A stretch of DNA of 64,000 bases from Spartinivicinus marinus (GCF_026309355.1 NZ_JAPJZK010000001.1:6282501-6346500), one strand, 5' to 3'. Positions 9,584 to 22,378 are shown, numbered from the stretch's first letter. The notes: generated by a model from the sequence alone, not told the origin. Numbers and translations are program-made.

Positions 9584-9686
9584 CAAAGTGTTGGGTATAA
9601 ATAACAATGAAACCAATCAAGGTATAACAATGTAAAGTGTCTTCTATTAATCCTCATATAAAGCGACTGTCGTTTTTGGATTTATG

Positions 9687-9740
9687 GCTTTTGAGATTTA
9701 CCTGTCTTATGAGGCTTATATGTCTTTTGAGGTTTAATAG
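9687..9740 (+). repeat. three 18-bp imperfect tandem repeats upstream of second astA
   Basis: Units begin at 9687, 9705 and 9723 and follow the pattern KCTTWTGAGRYTTAHMTR. The array ends 27 bp before the astA ATG at 9768. It could be leader sequence or protein-binding repeats; its function is unknown. This array and repeat copy C fill most of the gap from 9445 to 9767. Confidence 0.7.
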
Positions 9741-9767
9741 TTTTACTTACAAGTGAGTAACCACATT

Positions 9768-12286
<2,519 letters not shown>

Positions 12287-12346
12287 TTTCATCTACTCTA
12301 ATTACATAATTCAGGGTAATACCCCTACGATATTTAGGAGTAATCC

Positions 12347-13684
12347 ATGCAAGCAGTTGAAGCCAATTTTGATGGCTTAGTTGGGCCTACCCATAACTAT
12401 AGCGGCTTGTCTTACGGTAATGTCGCATCAGAGTTGAACCAGCAAGCGGCTTCCAACCCGAGGGAAGCCGCCAAACAAGGCTTGAAAAAAATGAAGGCGC
12501 TGTATGACCTGGGGATGGTGCAAGGGGTGCTAGCCCCTCAGGAACGCCCAGACATTCATACTCTGCGTCGACTTGGCTTTACCGGTTCTGATCAAGCGGT
12601 TCTGAAGCAGGCGGCCAAGCAAGCACCAAGGGTACTTGCTAATTGTTGCTCTGCATCCAGCATGTGGACTGCCAATGCTGCAACCGTATCACCCAGTGCG
12701 GATACCAGTGATGGTCGGGTACACTTTACCCCCGCCAATTTAACCAATAAGTTTCACCGTTCTATTGAACATCACACCACTGGGCGTATTTTAAATGCTA
12801 TTTTTGACAACGAGCAGCATTTTGCCCATCACGCGGCCTTACCAGGTGCTGATCACTTTGGTGATGAAGGTGCTGCCAACCATACCCGCTTTTGCGAAAA
12901 CTATAATGATGCTGGTGTTGAGTTTTTTGTATTTGGTAAGTATGCGTTTGATACCAGCAAACCTGCACCGACTAAATATCCTGCCAGGCAAACCTATGAA
13001 GCGTCGATGGCAATTGCTCGATTGCACCAGCTCAACCCCAGTAAAGTTGTTTATGCCCAACAAAACCCACAAGTGATTGATCAAGGTGTATTCCATAATG
13101 ATGTTATTGCTGTCGGCAATCAGAATACACTGTTTTTCCATGAAGAAGCTTTTTTGTCCAAACAGCAGGTAACAGAAGATATTACAGCCGCATTTGGTGA
13201 CTCACCTTTTCATTTTATTGAGGTGCCTACTAACGCTGTCTCCGTTGCTGATGCAATTAGCTCCTATTTATTTAACAGCCAGCTCATTGCCTTACCTAAA
13301 GGTGGCATGGCGATCATCGTACCTGAAGAGTGTCGAGAAAATACAGCTGTTTACCACTATCTACAAAAGCTTATTGCAAGCAATAACCCAATAAAAGAAG
13401 TGAAATTTTTCGACCTAAAACAAAGTATGTGTAATGGCGGTGGGCCTGCTTGTCTGCGACTAAGAGTTGTATTAACCGAAGTCGAACAGGCAGAAATCAA
13501 TCAGTCCTGTCTAATGAGCGATCATTTATTTTCACAATTAGATGCCTGGATTGAAAAACATTATCGTGACCACTTAACTGAAGCTGACTTAGCTGACCCT
13601 AAATTGTTAGTTGAGTCACGGGCAGCCCTTGATGAGCTGACTGATATTTTAGAGTTAGGCTCAGTCTACCCTTTCCAACTTTAA
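12347..13684 (+). CDS. astB: N-succinylarginine dihydrolase
   Basis: 445 aa, the usual AstB length. It hydrolyses N2-succinylarginine to N2-succinylornithine, CO2 and ammonia (amidinotransferase fold). Family motifs are the N-terminal [68 protein letters not shown] and [15 protein letters not shown]. The last holds the likely catalytic cysteine. It is the last gene of the plus-strand arginine block; a strong hairpin lies 110 bp downstream and no astE follows. Confidence 0.96.
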   Translation: MQAVEANFDGLVGPTHNYSGLSYGNVASELNQQAASNPREAAKQGLKKMKALYDLGMVQGVLAPQERPDIHTLRRLGFTGSDQAVLKQAAKQAPRVLANCCSASSMWTANAATVSPSADTSDGRVHFTPANLTNKFHRSIEHHTTGRILNAIFDNEQHFAHHAALPGADHFGDEGAANHTRFCENYNDAGVEFFVFGKYAFDTSKPAPTKYPARQTYEASMAIARLHQLNPSKVVYAQQNPQVIDQGVFHNDVIAVGNQNTLFFHEEAFLSKQQVTEDITAAFGDSPFHFIEVPTNAVSVADAISSYLFNSQLIALPKGGMAIIVPEECRENTAVYHYLQKLIASNNPIKEVKFFDLKQSMCNGGGPACLRLRVVLTEVEQAEINQSCLMSDHLFSQLDAWIEKHYRDHLTEADLADPKLLVESRAALDELTDILELGSVYPFQL

Positions 13685-13723
13685 TGACACTACTTTAAAG
13701 CCACTCCTCTTCACTCTAGTACT

Positions 13724-13750
13724 CATTTGCCTAAAACCAATAGGCAAATG
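13724..13750 (+). repeat. 10-bp inverted repeat after astB
   Basis: Perfect arms CATTTGCCTA / TAGGCAAATG around a 7-nt loop, 40 bp downstream of the astB stop. No T-tract follows, so it is more likely an mRNA 3' hairpin or a binding site than a terminator. Confidence 0.5.
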
Positions 13751-13794
13751 ACACGAAGACCTGCTTTAACCAGTAAACAGAAAATAACTAAAAA

Positions 13795-13844
13795 GGCCAT
13801 TACCAGCTATCATGATCAATTTTCCATGACGGCTGGTAATGGCC
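13795..13844. terminator. bidirectional terminator between astB and the coiled-coil gene
   Basis: Perfect 13-bp stem GGCCATTACCAGC / GCTGGTAATGGCC around a 24-nt loop, flanked by AAAA on one side and TCTTT on the other. It lies between two convergent genes and could end both transcripts. Confidence 0.7.
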
Positions 13845-13889
13845 TCTTTAGTAACCCTTTATGGCTGAATAACGGTCAGCTTACCGACT

Positions 13890-14537
13890 TTACGCGCCTT
13901 CTGACTGGATAAAGTTTTTTACTTCCTGAGGTAAGCGGTTCATGGTAGGGAAGTTGACCTCACCCTCTTCCAACAAAGCTAACTTAGTGCAACCTGTTCT
14001 TACATCAAGCACTATGTATTTAGCATTTTCTGGGTGGTCATCAGCAATCGCTGCTTCGATAGGATACACTTTCCAGTGTTCATTGGAGGAAACAAATACA
14101 GGCTCAACCTTGCTCGTCACTGACGTTACTGGCGACTCTGATTGCGTTGAATCAGCGTCTTCATTACCTGTTTCTGCTTCTTGCTTGGCCTGTTCTAAGT
14201 CTTTGCTTAAGGCCGCTACTTTTTCTTTCAGCTCAGTAACTTTGGTTCTAAGAAGCTGGTTACCTTTGGTCAGCTCTTCGTTACGCTTTCTTTGCTCCAG
14301 CGCTTTACGTTTTGCTCGCTCTGGATTAACTTGTTTTAGCTGTTTTTTTAGCTGCTCAGTCTGATTGTGCATTTGCTTATTTTCAGACTTAGCCGACTGT
14401 AATTGCTTACGTAATAATTGAATTTGTTTTTCGTAGCCCTCAATTTGCTCTTCAAAAGAGGAACGCACTTCCTCTTCTACTGCCATTAATTGTTCTAAAC
14501 GCTCAATTTGTTCCAGGTTACTAATTTCTGTCATCAT
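13890..14537 (-). CDS. coiled-coil protein of unknown function
   Basis: 215 aa, no recognised family. Residues about 5-120 are a long charged coiled coil rich in E, K, Q and L, followed by an acidic/serine linker (120-140). The folded C-terminal segment of about 70 residues contains WKVYPIEAAIADDHPENAKY and YIVLDVRTGCTKLALLEEG. No signal peptide or membrane span is seen, so it is probably cytoplasmic. The start is ATGATG; either methionine could be used. It is convergent with astB and transcribed alone. Confidence 0.75.
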   Translation of the reverse strand: MMTEISNLEQIERLEQLMAVEEEVRSSFEEQIEGYEKQIQLLRKQLQSAKSENKQMHNQTEQLKKQLKQVNPERAKRKALEQRKRNEELTKGNQLLRTKVTELKEKVAALSKDLEQAKQEAETGNEDADSTQSESPVTSVTSKVEPVFVSSNEHWKVYPIEAAIADDHPENAKYIVLDVRTGCTKLALLEEGEVNFPTMNRLPQEVKNFIQSEGA

Positions 14538-15123
14538 AAATGCCTAGTTCACTTCTCCAGGTCTTGGTTAAAGTTTAATGGATTGGCTTGATCCTCACTG
14601 ACCAGTAATAGCATCAATATCAATACACTAGTGATCCACTCAGCAGTTAAATAAAGCCAAACGCGACAACATGATGCCAAGCAAATAGCTTGGCAGGTTA
14701 GGTTGACTTGGTTTATTTCACACCCCACACGTTGTACCCCCAATGAAACTGCCATAAAGCTACTTTGCTTACCATCATTTACGGCATCTTCCAGTAATGC
14801 TGTAACAACCTATTGACATGCTATGTCCCAGGACAACTGTGTTACTTAAATAAAAGTGTGGGAAATACATTAAGCTGTGATTATTTAAACTCAGTCCTGA
14901 CAGGTTACCCCATCTAAAAGCACTCAGCAGCAGGAAAGACCCACCCAGAGTAAGTTCCCGGCGGATTATAAAGACCTAAAGCGCAGCAATCAACGGTTTC
15001 CGATGGATTAAGGCACTAACAAGGTTTATTTAAGCTGCTGTTGGATGATACATAAGGCCTGTTACTACTGGAATAAGCGTGTCGCTTGCCAAAAAATGCA
15101 CTAAGACAACAAGCCCTAAAAAC

Positions 15124-15151
15124 TTGACATTATCCTTACTACAAGTATAGG
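15124..15151 (+). promoter_or_regulatory. sigma-70 promoter candidate for argF/arcB
   Basis: TTGACA at 15124-15129, a 16-bp spacer, then TATAGG at 15146-15151, about 190 bp upstream of the ATG. The long leader that results contains an inverted repeat. Confidence 0.5.
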
Positions 15152-15255
15152 CGGCCAATCATACACGTCCTATCAAGTGGATGGAAGAGCACCCGCTTCG
15201 ATATCTAATGAAAAATTCGGGCTAGGTTATTTTTTCATGTTAACCTTACCGGCTT

Positions 15256-15280
15256 GGTTAACAGCACCTTTCTGTTAACC
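15256..15280 (+). promoter_or_regulatory. leader hairpin/inverted repeat upstream of argF/arcB
   Basis: Perfect 9-bp arms GGTTAACAG / CTGTTAACC around 7 nt, followed by a T-rich run (GTTATTTTATTTACCC). It could be an operator or a weak attenuator; it does not resemble an ArgR box. A further GTTAAC copy lies just upstream at about 15239. Confidence 0.45.
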
Positions 15281-15339
15281 GTTATTTTATTTACCCTTTT
15301 TCATTAATTAGCCAGACGATTTAATACAAGGAAATCATC

Positions 15340-16338
15340 ATGGCCTTTAACTTGCGCAATCGGCACTTCCTCAAGCTACTTGATTTCAGCCCAGCCGAAA
15401 TTCAGTTTTTAATCAATTTAGCTAGCGACTTAAAGTCGGCTAAATACATTGGTAATGAAGTACCTCGGTTACGAGGAAAAAATATTGCGCTGATTTTTGA
15501 AAAAACCTCAACTCGAACTCGCTGTGCCTTTGAAGTAGCGGCTTATGATCAAGGGGCTCAGGTGACCTATTTGGCCCCGAGTGGCTCCCAAATTGGCCAT
15601 AAAGAGTCAATGAAAGATACCGCTCGAGTGCTAGGCCGCATGTACGATGCCATTGAATACCGTGGCTATCATCAGGCGACTATTGAAGAACTGGCTAAAT
15701 ATGCCGGTGTACCTGTTTGGAATGGCCTAACCGATGAGTTCCACCCTACTCAAATTCTGGCTGATTTTCTGACTATGACTGAGCACAGCACCAAAGCGCT
15801 GTCAGCCCAATCACTCTGCTATCTGGGCGATGGTGCCAATAACATGGGTAATTCTCTACTGATTGGTGCCGCTAAAATGGGCTTGGACTTCCGCATGGCC
15901 TGCCCTATCCCATGCCGCCCTCAACCAGAACTTATTGAACAGGCAGAGGCTATTGCAGCCCATACTGGCGCCACCCTTACTTTTACCGAAGATGTGGCAG
16001 CCGCCGTCAATGGCGTCGACTTTCTCTACACGGATGTGTGGGTGTCAATGGGTGAGCCTGAGTCTATTTGGGAAGAACGCATTAAGCTGCTGAGCCCTTA
16101 CCAAGTCAATAAACAGGTACTGAATTTAACGGGCAACCCTAAAGTCAAATTCCTGCACTGTTTACCGGCTTTTCATAATCGAGAGACCGCCATTGGTGAA
16201 ACTATCTATGAAAAATATGGGCTTGATGGGCTAGAGGTGACAGAAGATGTATTTGAGTCACCCCACGCTATTGTCTTTGATCAAGCAGAAAACCGAATGC
16301 ACACTATTAAATCAGTGATGGTGGCAACCTTGGCTTAA
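15340..16338 (+). CDS. argF: ornithine carbamoyltransferase (ArcB/ArgF type)
   Basis: 332 aa. It catalyses carbamoyl phosphate plus ornithine to citrulline or, in the ArcB mode, the reverse. Residues 57-61 STRTR (carbamoyl phosphate site), [42 protein letters not shown] and [11 protein letters not shown] are all present. The N-terminus [16 protein letters not shown] and overall sequence resemble Pseudomonas ArcB and the E. coli ArgF/ArgI group. The second-domain motif reads [10 protein letters not shown] rather than the usual GDARNNMGNS. No arcA or arcC is nearby, so an anabolic role is at least as likely. CAAGGAAATC precedes the ATG. Confidence 0.93.
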   Translation: MAFNLRNRHFLKLLDFSPAEIQFLINLASDLKSAKYIGNEVPRLRGKNIALIFEKTSTRTRCAFEVAAYDQGAQVTYLAPSGSQIGHKESMKDTARVLGRMYDAIEYRGYHQATIEELAKYAGVPVWNGLTDEFHPTQILADFLTMTEHSTKALSAQSLCYLGDGANNMGNSLLIGAAKMGLDFRMACPIPCRPQPELIEQAEAIAAHTGATLTFTEDVAAAVNGVDFLYTDVWVSMGEPESIWEERIKLLSPYQVNKQVLNLTGNPKVKFLHCLPAFHNRETAIGETIYEKYGLDGLEVTEDVFESPHAIVFDQAENRMHTIKSVMVATLA

Positions 16339-16368
16339 TGCCTGGTGATTAGAAGTCATAACGAGTAC

Positions 16369-17589
16369 TTAATCAGGTAGCTGACCCAACACGTTAAGTA
16401 CTTCGTAGCAAGCCCCCATGGTATGATAATCTGTTTTACCCGCGGGGCTTTTTAATTGATCATATTTTTGATTTTTTCCATCCAGAATACGAAACCAGCC
16501 ACCATATTGATGATCAACCAAATGCTGCCAACTAAACTGCCAGATACGCTGATACCAATCCCAGTAATCTGAATTGTTGGTTGCTTCAGCCAATAATGCA
16601 GCAGCAGCAAAACTTTCTGCCTGCACCCAAAAATATTTATCGCTATCACAAATACGATGGCTAGGGTCAAAGCCATAATGAATCCCACCTAATGAGCTAT
16701 CCCAGGCAATGGCCAGTGATTCACTAAATAAGTGCTCTGCCGTACTTACCAGCCAGTCTGCAGGTTGATAACGGTTTAGGATTAATAACAATTTCGCCCA
16801 TTCAGTTTGGTGGCCTGGCTGAAAGCCCCAAGGACGGAATAAATGGCGCGGGTTATCTCGGTTATAGTCCCAATCGATCTGCCAGGCCGTATCGTAATGC
16901 TCCCAAATAAAACCACTCCCTTGCCTGGCTAGCTGCTGGGTTACCTTCTCAGCCAAACATTGAGCACGAGACAGGTAACGCTGCTCTCCTGTAGCTTGAA
17001 AGGCAGCAATTAATGCCTCACAACTATGCATATTGGCGTTTTGACCCCGGTAAGGCGAAACTACCTGCCAGTCAGCTGATGCCTCATCTTTATACAACTG
17101 ATGAGGGGCATCCCAAAAATGTTGTTCCATCAAATCAAAAACAGCCGCTATTTTTTCAGCAGAGCCAACACCTGCCTGAAGTGCTTCTGCATGAGCCAGC
17201 AAAACAAAAGCTAAACCGTAGCAGTGGTTAGTACCATCGAGTATTTGATTATCCCCCCCCAGCAACCAGGCATAACCAGCCGTATCCGGCTGCCAGTGAG
17301 CTTGTTCTAAGAATGCAATGGCGTGCTTTAAATAAGGCAAATATTGTTGGCGATCAATAAAACGAGTCGCTTTGGCATAATTAAATACAAAGCGGGCACT
17401 AGACACTAAATGTCGAGTATCCTGATCATAAATATTACCATTGTCCTTAAAATGGTGATAAAAACCACCTCGTCGCTGATCCATACATCGACTATCGTAA
17501 AACCCTAATATGGAACGAATATGCGCTAATAAAAAGTCAGGATCTTGAAAATCAGGTTGTTTTTTTTTGGCATTATCTGTTTTATTCAC
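16369..17589 (-). CDS. AGE-family sugar isomerase (probable D-mannose isomerase)
   Basis: 406 aa, N-acylglucosamine 2-epimerase (AGE) superfamily, an alpha/alpha-barrel. Seen are FYDSRCMDQRRGGFYHHF, DTRHLVSSARFVFNYA, NMHSCEALIAAF, FRPWGFQPGHQTEWAKLLL, KYFWVQAESFAAAALL and GGWFRILDGKN. The HQTEWAKL and WVQAE segments carry typical catalytic His/Glu residues. GTG 17589 is chosen as start: it has GAGG 7 bases upstream and overlaps the kinase stop by 8 bases. An ATG 30 bases further upstream would overlap more. Coupling to a fructokinase suggests mannose to fructose isomerisation; epimerase activity is the alternative. Confidence 0.85.
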   Translation of the reverse strand: MNKTDNAKKKQPDFQDPDFLLAHIRSILGFYDSRCMDQRRGGFYHHFKDNGNIYDQDTRHLVSSARFVFNYAKATRFIDRQQYLPYLKHAIAFLEQAHWQPDTAGYAWLLGGDNQILDGTNHCYGLAFVLLAHAEALQAGVGSAEKIAAVFDLMEQHFWDAPHQLYKDEASADWQVVSPYRGQNANMHSCEALIAAFQATGEQRYLSRAQCLAEKVTQQLARQGSGFIWEHYDTAWQIDWDYNRDNPRHLFRPWGFQPGHQTEWAKLLLILNRYQPADWLVSTAEHLFSESLAIAWDSSLGGIHYGFDPSHRICDSDKYFWVQAESFAAAALLAEATNNSDYWDWYQRIWQFSWQHLVDHQYGGWFRILDGKNQKYDQLKSPAGKTDYHTMGACYEVLNVLGQLPD

Positions 17590-18559
17590 CGCCTTGCCCT
17601 CGCAGCAAAAACTCATCAACTTCGTGCCGGTAGGGCAATGCTGGAAAAGCCCCAGCCCTGCTTACTGTTAAAGCACCACATACCACTGCTTGAGCAACAG
17701 TCTCTTGAAGCGCACCAGAGGCAAGCCAGTCGGTAAATGCTAATCCTTGCTTAAGCCCATTAGCCAAACCAAATAATAAGCCTCCCACGAAAGCATCGCC
17801 GGCTGCTGTAGTATCAACGACCTTAACAATGGGCGCCGCCTGCTCAAATTGACCATCAGGTGTCACCACTTGTACTGGCCTGGCACCATCAGTCAAAACG
17901 ATGAGTTGAGTGCCATTATTTATAAACAGGTCCTGCCACTGGCTAAGACTCCAGTCTGGCTTTAACTGGGCTAACTCCTCAACACTGGCTTTAATGATAT
18001 CAACTTGCTTAATACAATCAGTAATCACTGCTTGTGGCGATCGATCTTCAGGCCAAAGCGCCGGTCGTAAATTGATATCAAAACTCGTAATCGCCCCCTG
18101 CTGTCGAGCACGCTGTAATGCTTCCTGGGTCACTTCAGCTAAAGCCCCATGGGTAAGGGTATTGGAACAGCAATGAAAAATAGCGGCTGCAGCGAAGTCA
18201 ACCCGATCCAAACATGCCTGATCAAAACAAAGATCCGCCGATTGATCTCGGTAGAAGCTGAAACAACGCTCCCCTTGAGCATCTAAACTCACAAATGCTA
18301 GCGCGGTTTTAGCCTGGCTAGTGACAAACAGATAATCACTATTCACATCATACTGTTTGACTGCCTCAACCAGCCAATGACCAAAAAAGTCATCACCGAC
18401 CTGTCCCACAAAACGACTTTCACCCCCTAGCTTTGCCACTGCCACGGCTACATTAGCTGGCGCACCACCAGGAAACGGCCGATAATTAACACTTTGCTGC
18501 GAGTCAGGCTGTGCCAGCATATCCACTAGCAGCTCACCAAATGAATAAACTATGCTCAT
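17582..18559 (-). CDS. PfkB-family sugar kinase, probable fructokinase
   Basis: 325 aa ribokinase/PfkB-family kinase. It has the N-terminal substrate motif FGELLVDML, the GGAPANVAVAVAKLGG signature near residue 30 and the C-terminal anion-hole motif DTTAAGDAFVGGLL with the catalytic aspartate. It is most like fructokinases. It overlaps the AGE-family isomerase by 8 bases, so the pair probably moves mannose through fructose to fructose 6-phosphate. No transporter or regulator is adjacent. Confidence 0.9.
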   Translation of the reverse strand: MSIVYSFGELLVDMLAQPDSQQSVNYRPFPGGAPANVAVAVAKLGGESRFVGQVGDDFFGHWLVEAVKQYDVNSDYLFVTSQAKTALAFVSLDAQGERCFSFYRDQSADLCFDQACLDRVDFAAAAIFHCCSNTLTHGALAEVTQEALQRARQQGAITSFDINLRPALWPEDRSPQAVITDCIKQVDIIKASVEELAQLKPDWSLSQWQDLFINNGTQLIVLTDGARPVQVVTPDGQFEQAAPIVKVVDTTAAGDAFVGGLLFGLANGLKQGLAFTDWLASGALQETVAQAVVCGALTVSRAGAFPALPYRHEVDEFLLRGQGGE

Positions 18560-18678
18560 TGGTAATACCCTTTAAGAAAAAGGTTGTGAAATTAATAGAG
18601 GATACGACGGCTGGCGTTTAGTTTAAAGTGAACCGATCAAGATAGAATTGAATAATTTAAGGAAGCTCAAACAAAAAA

Positions 18679-18697
18679 AGCAGCCAAACTGGCTGCT
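18679..18697 (-). terminator. terminator for tRNA-Glu
   Basis: Perfect 8-bp stem AGCAGCCA / TGGCTGCT with a 3-nt loop and a run of seven A on the plus strand to its left, i.e. U on the minus transcript. T also follows on the plus strand, so it can work both ways. It lies 12 bp beyond the tRNA 3' end. Confidence 0.85.
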
Positions 18698-18708
18698 TTT
18701 TTGATAAG

Positions 18709-18784
18709 TGGCGTCCCCTAGGGGACTCGAACCCCTGTTACCGCCGTGAAAGGGCGGTGTCCTAGGCCACTAGACGAAGGGGAC
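18709..18784 (-). tRNA. tRNA-Glu (anticodon TTC)
   Basis: 76 nt cloverleaf read on the minus strand. The acceptor stem is GTCCCCT / AGGGGAC and the anticodon arm CCGCCCT-TTC-ACGGCGG. The T arm is AGGGG-TTCGAAT-CCCCT, and GCCA is encoded at the 3' end. The anticodon TTC specifies glutamate. Confidence 0.97.
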
Positions 18785-18853
18785 AGCAAGTCAACAATTC
18801 AGTTAACCTGATACTTCAACGTCAACTACTCGCCACCGCGAGCAGGCGGCGCT

Positions 18854-18882
18854 ATAGTAGATAGTTATACTAGCAGCGTCAA
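18854..18882 (-). promoter_or_regulatory. sigma-70 promoter of tRNA-Glu
   Basis: On the minus strand TTGACG, a 17-bp spacer, then TACTAT, about 70 bp upstream of the tRNA. The discriminator is GC-rich (AGCGCCGCC), as expected for a stringently controlled stable-RNA promoter. Confidence 0.75.
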
Positions 18883-19075
18883 GTATTTTTCTTATTTTTA
18901 ACAATTGGATGACAAGCTCAGCAGCAGCAGATAGACAGCCAATATGGAAACCTGTAGAGCCTGCTCAAGTTTCTGGGCAGACTGACTTACACCCGGTAAA
19001 GTGCATTACATCAGGTGGGTGAGCTATGCTTTCAGCAGTAACTATTATTTTTTATCTAATCTCACGGGGAAGGCA

Positions 19076-19858
19076 GTGGCACCATTTAGCATAGTTATTG
19101 CAATCATAGCAGTGATTATAGTGATCACTATCATTGCATACGTCAAACACTCTCTAGAAAATGCTCGACTAGAGAAAGCCCGACTATTATCAGAATTTAA
19201 CAGCCGAGTTCGACGAGCTGACTATTTGCTTAACGATATCCCCTTACAAATGCTGAGTAATGGCCTGGCAGTATTTCTACTAGAAGAAAAACAGCAGGCT
19301 TTAGAATGCATCAAAACACTATGTGGTAGAAAGGTGCCCCCTGATGTTCTAAAGGGAATGGAAGAGGTGAAACAACGGCTAAGTGTCATTCAACAGGAAA
19401 TTGCTAATAAACAACAAGAGCACTTTGCCATCACGTCTGAAAAGCGGGCCAAAGAAATTCAATCGCTATTGCACGAGCTCTATCGCCAAGTATCAGATAG
19501 CTATAAAAGCAATCGTCTTAATAAAGCAGATGCCAATAAATTTTCAGTACTGATTAAAGGTTTGATTGTCACCACCTCAGTAGAACTACTCAGCTCTTTT
19601 GCCAAAGAAGCAGAGAAACAAGAAAAATACCGATCAGCTATTCGTTATTACACCCAAGCGCTTGATGAACTGAAAAAACACAACCAGAAACAACAATACG
19701 TTGAGCAAATTAAGCAGTTACAATCCCTCATTCGAGCCCTTGAGCAAAAAGAAACCGACAAAGCAAGCCCTGCAGAAGACAGTGGCCAACTGGTTGACCA
19801 GCTGGACGAACTAAAAAGCTCAGATGAAGACTGGAAAAAGAAAAATGTTTACGATTAG
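19076..19858 (+). CDS. membrane-anchored coiled-coil protein of unknown function
   Basis: 260 aa from GTG 19076. There is one N-terminal membrane span (SIVIAIIAVIIVITIIAYV), then a cytoplasmic coiled-coil/helical region with basic and Gln-rich heptads. An acidic C-terminal tail follows. Residues 175-225 (EKQEKYRSAIRYYTQALDEL) look like a TPR-type helix pair. GTG 19076 is preferred because GGGGAAGG lies directly upstream. The frame stays open to a GTG at 19001, which would add 25 residues before the span. It lies 62 bp upstream of a hybrid histidine kinase and may be co-transcribed. No family was recognised. Confidence 0.7.
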   Translation: MAPFSIVIAIIAVIIVITIIAYVKHSLENARLEKARLLSEFNSRVRRADYLLNDIPLQMLSNGLAVFLLEEKQQALECIKTLCGRKVPPDVLKGMEEVKQRLSVIQQEIANKQQEHFAITSEKRAKEIQSLLHELYRQVSDSYKSNRLNKADANKFSVLIKGLIVTTSVELLSSFAKEAEKQEKYRSAIRYYTQALDELKKHNQKQQYVEQIKQLQSLIRALEQKETDKASPAEDSGQLVDQLDELKSSDEDWKKKNVYD

Positions 19859-19923
19859 CCAATAAAGCATAATTCGGCAGCTGCTAAGCTGAAAAACAGA
19901 AGAAGTAATGCAGTATATAGTCA

Positions 19924-22308
19924 ATGAATATTAAATTTACCGAGCGACTCTCTTACAAACAAGCCAGAAACACGGTGTTGCTGGCTTTTTTTATTGGTAC
20001 TTTGCTCAGTTTTGTCCAAGTGGCAATGGACTTTAGTTATGAGAAAACGTTTATCGATCATCAGATCAAAAGCATCATTGATATCACCCGTAATCCTGCC
20101 GCACGCATGGCCTACAACATAGATACCGAGCTTTCCCAAGAGCTGGTTAATGGGCTGTTAGAATCACCAACCATCATCAGCGCTCAATTACTGGATAATA
20201 GCGGTGTCGTCCTTGCCCAGGCACGAGAGCCAGTGCAAGCAGCGCCTTATCGAGACTTAAGTGACTTTCTGTTTGGCAAAACCCGGCATTATCGCGAAGT
20301 GTTGCATATCGATTACAACCCTCAGGAGCGGCTGGGAATTTTAGAAATTGAAATTGATACCTATGCTATTGGAGCAAACTTCCTGCAACGTGCAGCGATG
20401 ACCTTAATTACAGGTTTTATCCGCAGCTTATTTTTATCCATTATATTACTCCTGCTGTTTTATGCCATGCTCACTAAGCCTCTAGTGGGAATCATCAAAT
20501 CCATGCGACAACTTGACCCTGAGCGGGATGAGTCGGCAAAACTCCCCTGTCCCCCCGGTCATGAGCGAGATGAAATTGGCGAGTTGGTGAGTAGTACCAA
20601 TCATCACTTTACTAGCATTAACTCTCATCTGAAAAAGCGCCATCAAGCAGAAGACCAACTACGTCATTACCTGACAGAACTAGAGACCATAGTGGATGAG
20701 CGAACCAGCGAGTTACTAGCTGCTAACAAAAAACTGCAATCAAGCAACGATATGCTCAATCGTGCCAGACAAGAAGCTGAACGGATGGCTAATGCGCGTG
20801 CCGCCTTCCTAGCCAATATGAGCCATGAAATTCGTACTCCTATTAATGGGGTGCTAGGCATGATTGGTTTAACTCTCGACACAGACCTTACACCCGAACA
20901 AAAACAACAGCTCACCATTGCTTATAATTCTGGCAAAGTGCTAATTCAACTATTAAACGATATTTTAGATTTATCAAAATTCGAGTCAGGTAAGTTGCTG
21001 CTAGAGCAAGTGGAATTTGATTTACGAGATACCATTGAAGATGTTGTTAATTTGTTTAGTCAAAATGCCACCGATAAACACCTTTCTCTTGAGTGTGACA
21101 TTGACCCAGCTATTCCCGAAAATCTGGTAGGTGATCCTACCCGCATTCACCAGATTTTAGGTAATTTAGTAAGCAATGCTATCAAGTTCACTGCTGAAGG
21201 CAGTGTAAAAGTAGCAGCCTCTATATTAAAAGAAAGTCCCGTTGAATTTGCTATTCAGTTTGAAGTATCTGATACAGGTATTGGCATTAGCCAGGAAACC
21301 ATTGATGAAGTCTTTAAGCCTTTTTCTCAGGCAGACGAATCTATTCATCGCAAGTACGGTGGCACAGGTTTAGGCTTAGCTTTGAGTAAAAACCTGGCAG
21401 AAGCCATGGGAGGCAGCTTAAAAGCACAGTCAACGCTTGATAAAGGCAGTATCTTCACTGTCACTCTTCCACTGCCTAAGCCTGAACAGGTACAACACAT
21501 CGAAATTGATCAGCAATTACGCCAGCATCATATACTGATTTATTGTCACGAAGCATTACAAGAAACCTTGAGTCATTACTTTAGCTATTGGCAGATGCCC
21601 CATACCTTACTAGATAATCAAACACCACTGGCCAGTCAGCTACAAGATCGGCAGTTAGCGCCATATTCCTGCATTATTCTAGATAACCCAGGTGTTATTC
21701 AGGAATTTTACAGCCTGGCACCAGACATCAATATTATTTATGCGACGCCTCATCAATCACTCCTTACCCGGCAGGAAGTAGAGCTGCTACACATTAATCA
21801 GCAGCTACCTTTGCCACTTAGGCGAAATGATTTATACCAAACCTTATTAACCACATTTCATATTTCAATGCCTGAGAGCAATATCACACCGATACAAACA
21901 ACAACGGATGCACATGCGCCTTCTTATCAATTACTGGTAGTAGAAGATAATCATATTAATCAAATGGTTGCTAAAGGGATGTTGGAAAAGCTCGGCCATC
22001 AGGTCACATTAGCCAGCCACGGCCAAGACTGTATCAACCTTTGCGAAGAAAATAATTTTGACTTAATTTTTATGGACTGCAACATGCCTGTGCTGGATGG
22101 CTATGCAGCCACCCAGCAGCTGCGAAATAATTCAGCCACTCAACATATTCCTATTGTAGCGCTGACTGCCAACGCATTAAGTCATGACCGGCAAAAATGC
22201 CTTAATGCCGGTATGGATGACTACATTGCCAAACCCTTTAAAAGCGAGCAACTGCGTCAGGTAATTGATAAATGGATTTCCCCCAAACCCAGCCAGAAAA
22301 CCGCTTAA
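19924..22308 (+). CDS. hybrid sensor histidine kinase/response regulator
   Basis: 794 aa inner-membrane two-component sensor. Transmembrane spans at about 17-38 and 160-185 enclose a periplasmic sensing loop of about 120 residues. A HAMP and coiled-coil linker (186-285) follow. The HisKA domain has phospho-acceptor H301 in [14 protein letters not shown], and the ATPase domain has [18 protein letters not shown] and [10 protein letters not shown] degenerate receiver-like stretch spans about 530-640. The true receiver has D718 in [12 protein letters not shown] and a conserved K in YIAKPF. The layout resembles BarA/GacS but without an HPt domain, so an external phosphotransfer protein would be needed. 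Its signal is unknown. Confidence 0.93.
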   Translation: MNIKFTERLSYKQARNTVLLAFFIGTLLSFVQVAMDFSYEKTFIDHQIKSIIDITRNPAARMAYNIDTELSQELVNGLLESPTIISAQLLDNSGVVLAQAREPVQAAPYRDLSDFLFGKTRHYREVLHIDYNPQERLGILEIEIDTYAIGANFLQRAAMTLITGFIRSLFLSIILLLLFYAMLTKPLVGIIKSMRQLDPERDESAKLPCPPGHERDEIGELVSSTNHHFTSINSHLKKRHQAEDQLRHYLTELETIVDERTSELLAANKKLQSSNDMLNRARQEAERMANARAAFLANMSHEIRTPINGVLGMIGLTLDTDLTPEQKQQLTIAYNSGKVLIQLLNDILDLSKFESGKLLLEQVEFDLRDTIEDVVNLFSQNATDKHLSLECDIDPAIPENLVGDPTRIHQILGNLVSNAIKFTAEGSVKVAASILKESPVEFAIQFEVSDTGIGISQETIDEVFKPFSQADESIHRKYGGTGLGLALSKNLAEAMGGSLKAQSTLDKGSIFTVTLPLPKPEQVQHIEIDQQLRQHHILIYCHEALQETLSHYFSYWQMPHTLLDNQTPLASQLQDRQLAPYSCIILDNPGVIQEFYSLAPDINIIYATPHQSLLTRQEVELLHINQQLPLPLRRNDLYQTLLTTFHISMPESNITPIQTTTDAHAPSYQLLVVEDNHINQMVAKGMLEKLGHQVTLASHGQDCINLCEENNFDLIFMDCNMPVLDGYAATQQLRNNSATQHIPIVALTANALSHDRQKCLNAGMDDYIAKPFKSEQLRQVIDKWISPKPSQKTA

Positions 22309-22378
22309 GCTAATTAAATCTGCATAGTAGTGCATGTCCAAGCGTAAAATTGAATAGTCTTATTTTGCACATACACCA

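Larger units (their letters stand above)
14538..15339. other. 802-bp intergenic region upstream of ornithine carbamoyltransferase
   Basis: No convincing gene is seen. A 68-codon minus-strand frame at 14549-14755 has no recognisable features. The right end carries the argF/arcB promoter candidate and a hairpin, listed separately. The rest (about 14760-15110) is unassigned and could hide a small RNA. Confidence 0.4.

Noticed and set aside
9402-9620. 72-codon minus-strand frame
   Set aside because: Spans repeat copy C and the end of the DUF1338 gene; no coding support.
13685-13889. Looked for astE after astB
   Set aside because: Only hairpins and a short unsupported frame (13727-13912) are present.
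13942-14364. 140-codon plus-strand frame
   Set aside because: Ser/Leu-rich antisense shadow of the coiled-coil gene.
14549-14755. 68-codon minus-strand frame next to the coiled-coil gene
   Set aside because: No ribosome site, no family features, unusual composition; likely chance.
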